Assembly: GCA_001603685.1 (NCBI GenBank)
Contig: LUZO01000030.1
Location: 1-7,295, forward strand
From: Bacteroidales bacterium Bact_23
GTDB taxonomy: Bacteria; Bacteroidota; Bacteroidia; Bacteroidales; Lentimicrobiaceae
Length of the DNA: 7,295 nucleotides
Reading direction: 5' to 3'
Shown here: positions 1 to 6,364 of the stretch, piece by piece
Numbering within the stretch: position 1 is the stretch's first letter
Layout of the letters: every line of letters starts with the position of its first letter
The notes under the pieces: generated by a model
The model's database searches: none
What the model saw: the letters and a program-made list of their open reading frames with translations, nothing else
What the model was told of the DNA's origin: nothing
Translations under genes and position numbers: made by a program

Positions 1-214
1 ATATTGTATTAAATGGGCTTTTATGAATGGTTAATCCGGGAATTATAGAAACTTTTATGAGTTAACTATTGCTTATCCCGGATGATCCGGGGGGGAAGAT
101 GTATCTTTTTGGATTGTATGCCAAATGCTAAATTTTATTCAAAAAGCTAAATGATTCAAATATACCCGGAAATCTTCAACCTCAAAAATAATTTTTTAAT
201 CCCGGGCGTTTTTA

Positions 215-222
215 TACCTTTG
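215..222 (+). promoter_or_regulatory. Bacteroidota-type -7 box TACCTTTG
   Basis: TACCTTTG is a perfect match to the TAnnTTTG -7 consensus of the Bacteroidota primary sigma factor. The start of transcription would fall near 229, giving a leader of about 47 nt before the TTG start at 276. No clear TTTG -33 element is seen at the usual spacing; only a T-run at 192-197 lies in that area. The same octamer occurs before recA and before the antitoxin gene in this window, which strengthens the call. Confidence 0.5.
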
Positions 223-236
223 CTTAGGTAATACAT

Positions 237-252
237 TCCGGAAGTCCGGAAG
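237..252 (+). repeat. Tandem 8-bp direct repeat TCCGGAAG x2
   Basis: TCCGGAAG occurs twice with no spacer, and each copy contains the palindrome TCCGGA. It lies just downstream of the predicted transcription start and before the small Cys/His gene, where a bound repressor could block transcription or an RNA structure could act on translation. A chance duplication is possible; no matching family of sites is known to me. Confidence 0.45.
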
Positions 253-275
253 TTACACTTTTAATCTCTGATGCT

Positions 276-662
276 TTGAGACGGATAGCTGTAGTGATCA
301 TGGCTTTGCTTATCTCCCTGCAACCTATGAGTAAGTTGTGGGTGTATGTCTCTTTTAAAATCAATCAGGAGAGAATTGCCCGTACGCTATGTGAAAAAAA
401 GGATTCTGAGGAGAATACCTGTCACGGAAAGTGCCATCTGAAAAAGCAGCTTGCAAAAGCCGGGGAGCATGAGCAGAAGCAGCTTCCGGCGAACCAGAAG
501 GAGACCATTGAGCTGCTGTTCAACCATCAGCACGATTTGTTTGATTTCTTCTGCAACAACCGCCTGGATGAAGGGGAGAAACTGATTTCGCACATCAGCG
601 ATTTATATACCTTCTCACTGATTACCGGCATTTTCCGCCCTCCCAAAACATCGCTGATTTAA
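276..662 (+). CDS. Small membrane-anchored Cys/His-rich protein upstream of copper-type receptor
   Basis: A 128-residue protein that I cannot assign to a characterised function. Residues 2-3 are arginines, followed by a hydrophobic segment at about 4-25, so it is probably anchored in the inner membrane or exported. The rest is charged and contains C39, then C49-H-G-K-C53-H54, further histidines at 65, 84 and 86, and C93. It ends in I-F-R-P-P-K. Small proteins with a C-x-GKC-x-L pattern and an F-x-PP tail occur, as I recall, in other Bacteroidota, often beside TonB-dependent receptors. The paired Cys/His residues would suit metal binding, and the receptor 114 bp downstream has an OprC-like copper site, so a copper-handling role is plausible inference. 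The start is TTG at 276, the only start that keeps the RR before the membrane segment; GTG 294 and ATG 300 are alternatives. The ATG at 271 is out of frame and stops after two codons. Confidence 0.7.
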   Translation: MRRIAVVIMALLISLQPMSKLWVYVSFKINQERIARTLCEKKDSEENTCHGKCHLKKQLAKAGEHEQKQLPANQKETIELLFNHQHDLFDFFCNNRLDEGEKLISHISDLYTFSLITGIFRPPKTSLI

Positions 663-695
663 TTATCCGGTCTGTTTAACTATTTTATTGCTGCG

Positions 696-756
696 CACCG
701 CTTCAACGGTGTTTTTCCGGCATGCCTGAGTGCGATGCCAGGAAGTGTGCGGCATC
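696..756 (+). other. Two short hairpins between the small gene and the receptor gene
   Basis: The 114-bp gap between the two genes holds CACCG (696-700) pairing with CGGTG (707-711), followed by TTTTT. It also holds GATGCC (734-739) pairing perfectly with GGCATC (751-756), followed by ATTTTT just ahead of the receptor start. A GGCATGCC palindrome at 719-726 offers a competing partner. The structures are too short for confident terminators. They could attenuate transcription or set expression of the receptor relative to the small protein. No separate TAnnTTTG promoter is seen in the gap, so the two genes are probably one transcript. Confidence 0.35.
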
Positions 757-776
757 ATTTTTAAATCATACTGAGA

Positions 777-2897
777 ATGCGAAATATAAAAATATGGTTT
801 GCAATTATTTTTTTGCATCCTGCCACCGTTGCGTTTGCCCAACACGGTAAGCACGATACGATAAAGCCATCCGGCGAAGCGATGCGGATCATACCGCTTC
901 AGGAGGTGGTAGTAGTTGGCGATGCAAAGCGCGATCCCACCATGGTGGTGATTAAGGAAGATTTCAGGATCAGGTCGGTGCAGCCGAAAAACTCCGGCGA
1001 GCTGTTCGGCGATATCAGCGGCTTTTCGCTGATCAAGCGGAGCAATTATGCGGTTGAGCCGTCGTTCAGGGCTTCACAGCATGAACAGCTGAATGTGCTT
1101 TACGATGGCGGCATCCGGGCAACCCACGCCTGCCCCAACCGCATGGATCCGATAACCTCACTGATAAATCCGGAGGAGGTGAGCCGGCTCGAAATCGTAA
1201 AGGGCCCGTTTACCGTAAGATATGGCCCGACATTCGGCGGAATGATCAATATGGTAACCGGCGAAGGCATTGCTCTGGACGGAAAGGTGCACGGCAGCGT
1301 ATCGGCCGGGGTGGAATCGAACAGCAGTGCACTGGTCAGCATTGCACAACTGAGGGGGAACTACAGGAAGTTTGTCTATGCCGGATCTTTGGGTTACCGG
1401 AACTACGGCAACTACAGGGATGGCGACGGTCGTGAGATTCCTTCGTCGTTCCGGAATACGGGCTACAGCCTGAAAGCGGGCTATCATATCACCGATTATC
1501 AGAAGCTGCATGTGAGTTTCAGGCAGAATTTCGGCAAAGACATCCTGCATGCCGGGCTTCCGATGGATGGCGTTTACGACAACAGCAGCATTGCCGGACT
1601 CGATTACCGGCTGATATCGCGCCATGGCAGCTTTAAGGGGCTTACGCTGAAAGGCTACTACTCCTTCGTCGATCACAAGATGGACAATTTCGGGAAAGTT
1701 ACTTTCGCCACAACAGAAGCCGTTTCAGTAGTAACCTCCCGGATGATAGGCGGAAAAGCGGAAGGCGAATGGGATTTGGGTGAGCGGTTTTTCCTTTTTG
1801 CCGGATTGGATTATACGAATCAGTTCCGAAGCGGAAGCCGGAATCGGCTGGTGAAGAAGGATATGGCTGGCAATCTGCTGCCGGAACCCAAAAAGTTTAC
1901 CGACGAAATCTGGCAGGATGCCTCCTTCGATCAGAAAGGGCTGTTTGCCGAGGGCAAGTACTCCGTTTCCGGAAAATCGGTGATTACCATCGGAGCCAGG
2001 AGCGATTTTGTGAATTCAAAAGCGGAGCGGCTTGATGCCACATTTAAGGAGCTCTATCCGGATCTCTCCGGCAGGTCGGAAGTGAACCTCAGCGGAACGG
2101 TCTCCTACAGTCTTCAGCTGAATGCAGGCAACCGCCTGGAGTTTGCCATCGGCAGGGGCGTCAGAAGCGGAAACCTTGAGGAGAAGTACATCGGCTTTTC
2201 GAACATCGGCTCCGATGCCTATGAGTATGTCGGCAACCCGTACATCAAGCCGGAGGTAAACCACCAGTTCGAGATCGATTACCACGGCCGGATACACCGC
2301 GAAGGAACGGTAAGCCGCATCGACTACAGCGGATCGGTTTTTTACTCGCTTTACAAAAATTACATCATGGGTATGGTGGATACCACGCTAACCAGAAAGT
2401 TCAGTCCAACCATGCCGCCGGTTCACCCGAAGGTGTTCAGGAATGTTCCGGACGCGGGGAAATATGGCGCTGAGGTTTTCGGAAGCATCCGCTTCTTCAG
2501 CCATTTCAGCCTTTCGGCGGAGATGAGCTATGTTTATACCGAGCGCAGGGATCTGAAAGAGAGCCTTCCGCTGACGCCGCCCCTGAAAGCCGTGTTTGCA
2601 TTCGGCTACGAAAGGGAAATTGTCTGGGCTAAGGTCAGATATACTGCAACGGCTAAGCAGGAGCGCATCTCTTCGGCATTCGGCGAGTCGCCCACCGATG
2701 GTTACGGCCTGCTGGATGTTGAAGCGGGGGTGAAGCCACTGAAAAACCTCACCATCGGCGCATCGGCACTGAATCTGACCAACAGGCTCTATCACAATCA
2801 CCTGAACTTTTCTTTCAGTAACCTTGCAGGATTCGGGAAGGAGTTTATTCCGGAGCCGGGCAGGAATTTTACCGTTTTTGTAAGTTTTAAGTTTTGA
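777..2897 (+). CDS. TonB-dependent outer-membrane receptor, OprC/NosA-type copper transporter
   Basis: A 706-residue TonB-dependent receptor, predicted to import copper across the outer membrane using TonB energy. A signal peptide covers residues 1-21 (cleavage probably after AFA). A TonB-box-like EVVVVGD follows at 43-49, then the plug (about 50-165), with the barrel filling the rest and ending in an aromatic residue (VSFKF) as outer-membrane barrels do. It lacks the N-terminal carboxypeptidase-like domain common in Bacteroidota SusC proteins. The plug has C119-P-N-R-M123 and the barrel has H300-K-M302. In Pseudomonas OprC, as I recall, copper(I) is bound by Cys143, Met147, His323 and Met325 (CxxxM-HxM). 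Both motifs and their spacing (181 versus 180 residues) agree, which makes copper the likely substrate. The upstream Cys/His protein probably shares its transcript. The start is ATG 777, directly before the signal peptide. Receptor assignment is near certain; substrate is inferred from the motifs. Confidence 0.93.
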   Translation: MRNIKIWFAIIFLHPATVAFAQHGKHDTIKPSGEAMRIIPLQEVVVVGDAKRDPTMVVIKEDFRIRSVQPKNSGELFGDISGFSLIKRSNYAVEPSFRASQHEQLNVLYDGGIRATHACPNRMDPITSLINPEEVSRLEIVKGPFTVRYGPTFGGMINMVTGEGIALDGKVHGSVSAGVESNSSALVSIAQLRGNYRKFVYAGSLGYRNYGNYRDGDGREIPSSFRNTGYSLKAGYHITDYQKLHVSFRQNFGKDILHAGLPMDGVYDNSSIAGLDYRLISRHGSFKGLTLKGYYSFVDHKMDNFGKVTFATTEAVSVVTSRMIGGKAEGEWDLGERFFLFAGLDYTNQFRSGSRNRLVKKDMAGNLLPEPKKFTDEIWQDASFDQKGLFAEGKYSVSGKSVITIGARSDFVNSKAERLDATFKELYPDLSGRSEVNLSGTVSYSLQLNAGNRLEFAIGRGVRSGNLEEKYIGFSNIGSDAYEYVGNPYIKPEVNHQFEIDYHGRIHREGTVSRIDYSGSVFYSLYKNYIMGMVDTTLTRKFSPTMPPVHPKVFRNVPDAGKYGAEVFGSIRFFSHFSLSAEMSYVYTERRDLKESLPLTPPLKAVFAFGYEREIVWAKVRYTATAKQERISSAFGESPTDGYGLLDVEAGVKPLKNLTIGASALNLTNRLYHNHLNFSFSNLAGFGKEFIPEPGRNFTVFVSFKF

Positions 2898-3056
2898 GTT
2901 TTTTGTAGTGATTTGGAATTAAGCCGTTTGGCTAGCGGTAATGAATTCTGATATGAAGGAGCGGAGTGTGGCTTCTGCCGAAAAAGCTGCATTCCGCAAA
3001 CCTTCGTATGCCAGGTTTGTTTAATTCCGAAATTAAATTCACTAAACAAAAGAGAA
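2898..3056. other. Intergenic region between receptor and bcp
   Basis: This 159-bp gap has no strong terminator for the receptor gene; only a 4-bp hairpin (AGCC 2922-2925, GGCT 2930-2933) is seen. No TAnnTTTG box is found upstream of bcp. A perfect AT-rich inverted repeat, TTTAATT (3020-3026) and AATTAAA (3031-3037) separated by CCGA, ends 19 bp before the bcp start. It may be an operator or may be chance in AT-rich sequence. Confidence 0.4.
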
Positions 3057-3512
3057 ATGATCAAACTAAAACCAGGAGATAAGGCACCTGCATTCACCGG
3101 CAGGGATCAGTCGGGCAATGAGGTGAGCCTCGGCGCTTTTCGTGGCAGCAAAGTGGTGCTTTATTTTTATCCGAAAGACAACCCCCCCGGCTGCACCGCC
3201 CAGGCCTGCAACCTCCGCGACAATTACGAAGCGCTGCTGGCTAAGGGATACAAGGTAATCGGCGTAAGCCCCGACAGCGAGAAATCGCATCAGAAGTTTA
3301 TTGAGAAATACAGCCTCCCCTTTCCGCTGATTGCGGATACTGAAAAGAAAATCCTGCAGGATTACGGCGTCTGGGGCCGCAAAAAGTTCATGGGCAGAGA
3401 GTACGACGGCGTGCACCGAACCACCTTTATCATTGATGAAAACGGAATCATCGAAGAGGTGATTTCGAAGGTGGATACCAAAAATCATGCATCGCAGTTT
3501 ATCGGAGCCTGA
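3057..3512 (+). CDS. bcp: Thioredoxin-dependent thiol peroxidase, Bcp/PrxQ family, with altered catalytic motif
   Basis: A 151-residue peroxiredoxin of the Bcp/PrxQ group, full length for the family. It should reduce hydrogen and organic peroxides in the cytoplasm with electrons from thioredoxin. The active-site segment is YFYPKDN-P-PGCTAQAC: P39, peroxidatic C46 and resolving C51 (five residues later, as in E. coli Bcp). R121 in HRTTFIID is the likely conserved arginine. The oddity is residue 43: the family motif PxxxT/SxxC needs Thr or Ser there, but the codon at 3183-3185 is CCC (Pro), inside a run of seven C bases. One A-to-C change from ACC would explain it. It may be a real variant with altered activity or a sequence error beside the homopolymer. 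The frame is intact on both sides. bcp next to recA is, to my recollection, a recurring Bacteroidota arrangement. Confidence 0.96.
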   Translation: MIKLKPGDKAPAFTGRDQSGNEVSLGAFRGSKVVLYFYPKDNPPGCTAQACNLRDNYEALLAKGYKVIGVSPDSEKSHQKFIEKYSLPFPLIADTEKKILQDYGVWGRKKFMGREYDGVHRTTFIIDENGIIEEVISKVDTKNHASQFIGA

Positions 3513-3582
3513 CGGCCTTTGACGCGAGGAAACGCCAATTTCCGTTGCTTATTATAACAAGGCTTTCTGTTGATAGCCCTGG

Positions 3583-3622
3583 CCCGGAGGTCAAAATGTC
3601 CTTCCGGGACAATTTATTTTTT
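3583..3622 (+). terminator. Candidate intrinsic terminator downstream of bcp
   Basis: CCCGGAGG (3583-3590) pairs with CCTTCCGGG (3600-3608) with one bulged T and a 9-nt loop, followed after a few bases by a T-rich stretch at 3613-3622. It lies about 70 bp after the bcp stop and before the recA promoter, so it would separate the two transcription units. The T-run is not immediately next to the stem, so efficiency is uncertain. Confidence 0.45.
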
Positions 3623-3654
3623 GCTCATTTCACGCCTCGTTTGCAATGTTTCGT

Positions 3655-3662
3655 TACCTTTG
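3655..3662 (+). promoter_or_regulatory. recA -7 box TACCTTTG
   Basis: TACCTTTG is a perfect TAnnTTTG match lying 45 bp before the recA ATG. Transcription would begin near 3669, leaving a leader of about 38 nt. A TTTG at 3640-3643 is only 11 bp upstream, which is too close to be a normal -33 element. I see no LexA-type SOS palindrome in the region. Confidence 0.5.
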
Positions 3663-3707
3663 GAAATCATAAAATTTAAACTGAAATATCTGTAAATCAC
3701 TGATTAT

Positions 3708-4715
3708 ATGAGTAAAGATCAAAAAGAAGCCAATCTTGAGAAGTTAAAAGCGCTTCAGCTTACCCTGGACAGGATAGAGAAATCATACGGCAAGGGAACG
3801 ATTATGAAACTGGGTGATGCTCCCGTTGAGGAGATGCCGAGCATTTCCACCGGATCCATTTCGCTTGATGCCGCTCTGGGTGTAAACGGCCTTCCGAAAG
3901 GTCGTGTCGTTGAGATATTCGGGCCTGAATCGTCGGGAAAGACCACCCTTGCACTGCATGCCGTAGCCGAATCGCAGAAAGCCGGTGGAATAGCCGCCTT
4001 TATCGACGCTGAGCATGCTTTCGACCGCTATTATGCTCAGAAGCTGGGCGTTAACATCGATGAACTGCTGGTATCGCAGCCCGATAATGGCGAACAGGCG
4101 CTTGAAATAGCCGAGAACCTGATCCGCTCCGGCGCCATCGATATCATCGTTATCGACTCGGTGGCAGCACTTACCCCGCGCAGCGAAATCGAAGGTGAGA
4201 TGGGCGATTCAAAGGTAGGATTGCAGGCCAGGCTGATGTCGCAGGCGCTGCGTAAGCTTACCTCCACCATCAGCAAAACCGGATGCTGCTGCATCTTTAT
4301 TAACCAGCTCCGCGAAAAAATCGGGGTGATGTTCGGTAATCCGGAAACCACCACCGGCGGTAATGCCCTGAAGTTCTATTCGTCCATCAGGCTCGATATC
4401 CGCAGAATTTCGCAGCTAAAGGATAATGAAAATGCCATCGGCAACCGCGTTAAGGTTAAGGTGGTGAAAAACAAGGTGGCACCGCCTTTCCGTCAGGCTG
4501 AGTTCGATATCATTTTCGGCGAAGGAATCTCTAAAACCGGAGAAATCATCGACCTGGGCGTTGACCTGAATATCATTAAAAAGAGCGGCTCGTGGTTCAG
4601 CTATGGCGAAACCAAGCTGGGTCAGGGCAGAGATGCCGTTAAGAAGCTGCTGATGGACAATCCCGAGCTTTCCGAAGAACTTGAAGGTCTGGTACGCGAA
4701 GCGCTGAAGAATTAA
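3708..4715 (+). CDS. recA: Recombinase RecA
   Basis: Full-length RecA of 335 residues, the cytoplasmic DNA-dependent ATPase that forms filaments on single-stranded DNA, pairs homologous strands and promotes LexA-type self-cleavage where such repressors exist. Visible motifs: Walker A GPESSGKT at 72-79; catalytic glutamate E102 in DAEHAFD; Walker B IIVID ending at D150; loop L1 region EIEGEMGDSKVG at about 160-171; FINQLREKIG at 197-206; and the L2 DNA-binding loop FGNPETTTGGNALKFY at 209-224. The C-terminal tail is short and acidic (NPELSEELEGLVREALKN), somewhat shorter than in E. coli. ATG 3708 gives the usual lysine/glutamate-rich N-terminal helix. It has its own promoter-like box upstream and a strong terminator downstream, so it appears monocistronic. 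Nothing is degraded or unusual. Confidence 0.99.
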   Translation: MSKDQKEANLEKLKALQLTLDRIEKSYGKGTIMKLGDAPVEEMPSISTGSISLDAALGVNGLPKGRVVEIFGPESSGKTTLALHAVAESQKAGGIAAFIDAEHAFDRYYAQKLGVNIDELLVSQPDNGEQALEIAENLIRSGAIDIIVIDSVAALTPRSEIEGEMGDSKVGLQARLMSQALRKLTSTISKTGCCCIFINQLREKIGVMFGNPETTTGGNALKFYSSIRLDIRRISQLKDNENAIGNRVKVKVVKNKVAPPFRQAEFDIIFGEGISKTGEIIDLGVDLNIIKKSGSWFSYGETKLGQGRDAVKKLLMDNPELSEELEGLVREALKN

Positions 4716-4785
4716 GCGGTACAAAACTGCTTCTGCAACAGGTAACTGTGGCTCTGCACGCCATCCCGGCCGGATACATATTATT

Positions 4786-4813
4786 CAGATTGCCGGAAGG
4801 CATTGTCTGTTTT
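4786..4813 (+). terminator. Weak hairpin with T4 tail after recA
   Basis: TGCC (4791-4794) and GGCA (4799-4802) pair around a GGAA tetraloop. An outer CAGA (4786-4789) can pair with TCTG (4806-4809) across an internal loop, and TTTT follows at 4810-4813. It may be a minor first terminator; the stronger one lies 20 bp downstream. Confidence 0.25.
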
Positions 4814-4829
4814 CGTCAACTTTATTATG

Positions 4830-4862
4830 ACAGCCTTTTCTGTTCCAGGAAGGGCTGTTTTT
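4830..4862 (+). terminator. Strong intrinsic terminator of recA
   Basis: The arms at 4830-4842 and 4846-4858 form a 13-bp stem (11 Watson-Crick pairs and two G-U wobbles) closed by a 3-nt TTC loop. A T5 run follows at 4858-4862. It lies 115 bp after the recA stop and only 20 bp before the next start codon, so it should end the recA transcript and insulate the lipoprotein gene. Confidence 0.85.
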
Positions 4863-4865
4863 AAT

Positions 4866-4873
4866 TAACTTTG
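4866..4873 (+). promoter_or_regulatory. -7 box TAACTTTG of the TPR lipoprotein gene
   Basis: TAACTTTG fits the TAnnTTTG consensus and starts 4 nt after the T-run of the recA terminator. The implied transcription start is near 4880, nearly on top of the ATG at 4882. Either the mRNA is almost leaderless or translation starts at the in-frame ATG 4894 or 4900. The -33 region would fall inside the terminator hairpin, and no clear TTTG is present there. Confidence 0.45.
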
Positions 4874-4881
4874 CCCCGTTT

Positions 4882-5943
4882 ATGATCAAACCTATGAATA
4901 TGTCAACCTTATCGCGCGGATCACTTGTTATCGCTCTGTTGCTTGCTGCCCTTGTTTTATCAATGCCTTCGTGCCGAAACGCTGAAAAGCCTGTTACAGA
5001 CGAGACTGTAACAGTGCACGATACCGTTTCGGACGAACTTGAACGCCTGAATCTGCAGATCAGCAACTCACCGGCAGATTTCCGGGCCTATCTTGCCCGA
5101 GCCATCTATTACGCCAAAAATTCGATGGAGAATGAGGCGCTTGCCGATGTGAACAAGGCGATTTCGCTGGATGAGGCAAATCCGGAGGCGTATGGCGGCC
5201 TGTCGGATGTTTATATGTATCTGGGTAAGATGCAGCGGTCGCTTGATGCGTTGAAAAAGGCAAAGGAGATGGCTCCCGGTGCCGGCATTTACGACATCAA
5301 GATGGCGCGCCTCTATCTGACTATGAGCGATTACAAGCAGACATTCAATGCATTGCGAGAAGGTTTGAGCAAAAGTCCAGACCTTGCCGAGGCGTTTTTC
5401 ATCGGAGGGCTGGCCAACGAGGAGATGGGCGACACCATCAAGGCAATTGACAATTACCAGATGGCGGTTGCCAAAGACCCCGATTACTACGACGCTCTGA
5501 AACAACTGGGCATTATAATGGCCGAGCGAAACAACAAATTAGCCATCGACTACCTGCGCAATGCCGCCAGGGTACGGCCTGAAAATCCGGAGCCGCTTTA
5601 TGTGCTGGGGCTCTACTATCAGGATCACGATGAGCCGGATAAGGCGCTGAGCGTGTATGAAGAGATTCTGCTGATCGACAGCAACTATATATTTGCGCAC
5701 TATAACAAAGGCTATGTGCTGATGGTGTACAAGGATGACTATGAAGGTGCGGCAGAGGCCTTCAGCCGTGCTGTTGAGCTTGACCCAACCTATGCCGAAG
5801 CCTGGTATAACCGTGGTTATGCCTATGAACTGATGGGCAAGCGCGAAGAGGCAGCCCGCGATTACGGTACCGTGCTAAAAATGCATGTGAATGATGAGAA
5901 GGCAATTGCCGGTCTGAACAGGCTGGATGCCATGGCAAGATAA
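4882..5943 (+). CDS. TPR-repeat lipoprotein
   Basis: A 353-residue exported lipoprotein with a TPR solenoid, probably a scaffold for protein-protein contacts in the cell envelope; its partner is unknown. The N-terminus has a short basic stretch, a hydrophobic core at about 14-27 and a lipobox-like SMPS-C with C31 as the lipidated residue. A linker of about 35 residues, rich in Thr, Val and acidic residues, follows. About eight 34-residue TPR units then run from 66 to 337 (starting near 66, 100, 134, 168, 202, 236, 270 and 304). They show the usual Gly/Ala/Tyr positions, for example AEAWYNRGYAYELMGKREEA. The last units are closest to consensus. Start ATG 4882 is used, but Met5 (4894) or Met7 (4900) would leave a more compact signal peptide and fit the promoter position better. 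The gene converges on the HPt gene with 4 nt between the stop codons. Confidence 0.92.
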   Translation: MIKPMNMSTLSRGSLVIALLLAALVLSMPSCRNAEKPVTDETVTVHDTVSDELERLNLQISNSPADFRAYLARAIYYAKNSMENEALADVNKAISLDEANPEAYGGLSDVYMYLGKMQRSLDALKKAKEMAPGAGIYDIKMARLYLTMSDYKQTFNALREGLSKSPDLAEAFFIGGLANEEMGDTIKAIDNYQMAVAKDPDYYDALKQLGIIMAERNNKLAIDYLRNAARVRPENPEPLYVLGLYYQDHDEPDKALSVYEEILLIDSNYIFAHYNKGYVLMVYKDDYEGAAEAFSRAVELDPTYAEAWYNRGYAYELMGKREEAARDYGTVLKMHVNDEKAIAGLNRLDAMAR

Positions 5944-5947
5944 GCGC

Positions 5948-6322
5948 CTAAAGGTTTTCCTGCAACTCCTGCTTTATTTTACTCAGGCTTAAGGCCATTT
6001 CACCGAGTGATGCCCGGATTTCCTCAATGGTTTCCAGGGTGTCGGCTTCATTGTAACCGGTGCCCTTGCTTTCATCGAGCAGGATGGTCTGCTTTTCAAA
6101 TGTCCTGATAAACTCCAGCAATTCCAGGTCGAAAAAGCTGGCAACCAATCCTTTCAGATCGTGGGTGTAGAAACGCAGGCCGGCAAAGTCCCTATCTCCG
6201 GCGGCAAGGAGTAGCTTCTCCAGCCTTCCGCTGTACTCAGCCAGAAAAATATCAATGATGTCAATAATTACCGAATTATCAAGGTTCTGATAGTTTTCGA
6301 GAAAGGCTTTTTTGTTTACCAT
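5948..6322 (-). CDS. Stand-alone HPt (histidine phosphotransfer) domain protein
   Basis: A 124-residue helical protein that matches a histidine phosphotransfer domain. Such proteins pass a phosphoryl group between hybrid histidine kinases and response-regulator receiver domains in the cytoplasm. The key segment is FYTHDLKGLVASFFDLELLEF at 51-71, with the presumed phospho-accepting H54 followed by K57 and G58, as in the HxxKG signature. Helices before it (VIIDIIDIFLAEYSGRLEKLL) and after it (up to about 80) fit the four-helix bundle. The C-terminal 45 residues form a further charged helix. There is no kinase, receiver or output domain, and no two-component gene next door, so its partners are encoded elsewhere. 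The ATG at 6320-6322 (complement) follows a good -7 box. Its 3' end faces the TPR gene with only 4 nt between, and no terminator is visible there. Confidence 0.8.
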   Translation of the reverse strand: MVNKKAFLENYQNLDNSVIIDIIDIFLAEYSGRLEKLLLAAGDRDFAGLRFYTHDLKGLVASFFDLELLEFIRTFEKQTILLDESKGTGYNEADTLETIEEIRASLGEMALSLSKIKQELQENL

Positions 6323-6364
6323 GGCTGCATGCGGAGATAGCTGTTTGTTACTGTAAAATCACTG

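Larger units (their letters stand above)
1..275. other. AT-rich intergenic leader with clustered CCGG motifs
   Basis: No convincing coding region is visible on either strand here. The stretch is AT-rich but contains seven CCGG cores, at about 36, 78, 87, 166, 202, 238 and 246, mostly as TCCGGG or CCCGGA. Two of them form a perfect short inverted repeat (CCCGGA 77-82, TCCGGG 86-91, 3-nt loop). The last two lie in a tandem 8-bp duplication, TCCGGAAG twice, at 237-252. A promoter-like TACCTTTG sits at 215-222. I read this as the control region of the small Cys/His gene and the receptor gene downstream. The CCGG elements could be regulator sites, but that is inference, and CCGG is also common in the neighbouring genes. 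Confidence 0.5.

Noticed and set aside
271..279. ATG at 271 as the start of the small Cys/His gene
   Set aside because: It is out of frame with the protein and meets a stop after two codons (ATG CTT TGA).
1158..1676. 172-residue minus-strand open frame inside the receptor gene
   Set aside because: It lies wholly antisense to a well-supported TonB receptor coding sequence, shows no recognisable motif and is explained by codon composition of the sense strand.
2388..2801. 137-residue minus-strand open frame inside the receptor gene
   Set aside because: Antisense shadow of the receptor barrel; no signal, domain or promoter supports it.
3066..3488. 140-residue minus-strand open frame opposite bcp
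   Set aside because: Shadow frame of a clearly conserved peroxiredoxin on the plus strand.
3640..3707. Possible SOS/LexA box upstream of recA
   Set aside because: No extended inverted repeat of a known LexA type is visible; only short AT-rich matches and a TTGCAA hexamer are present.
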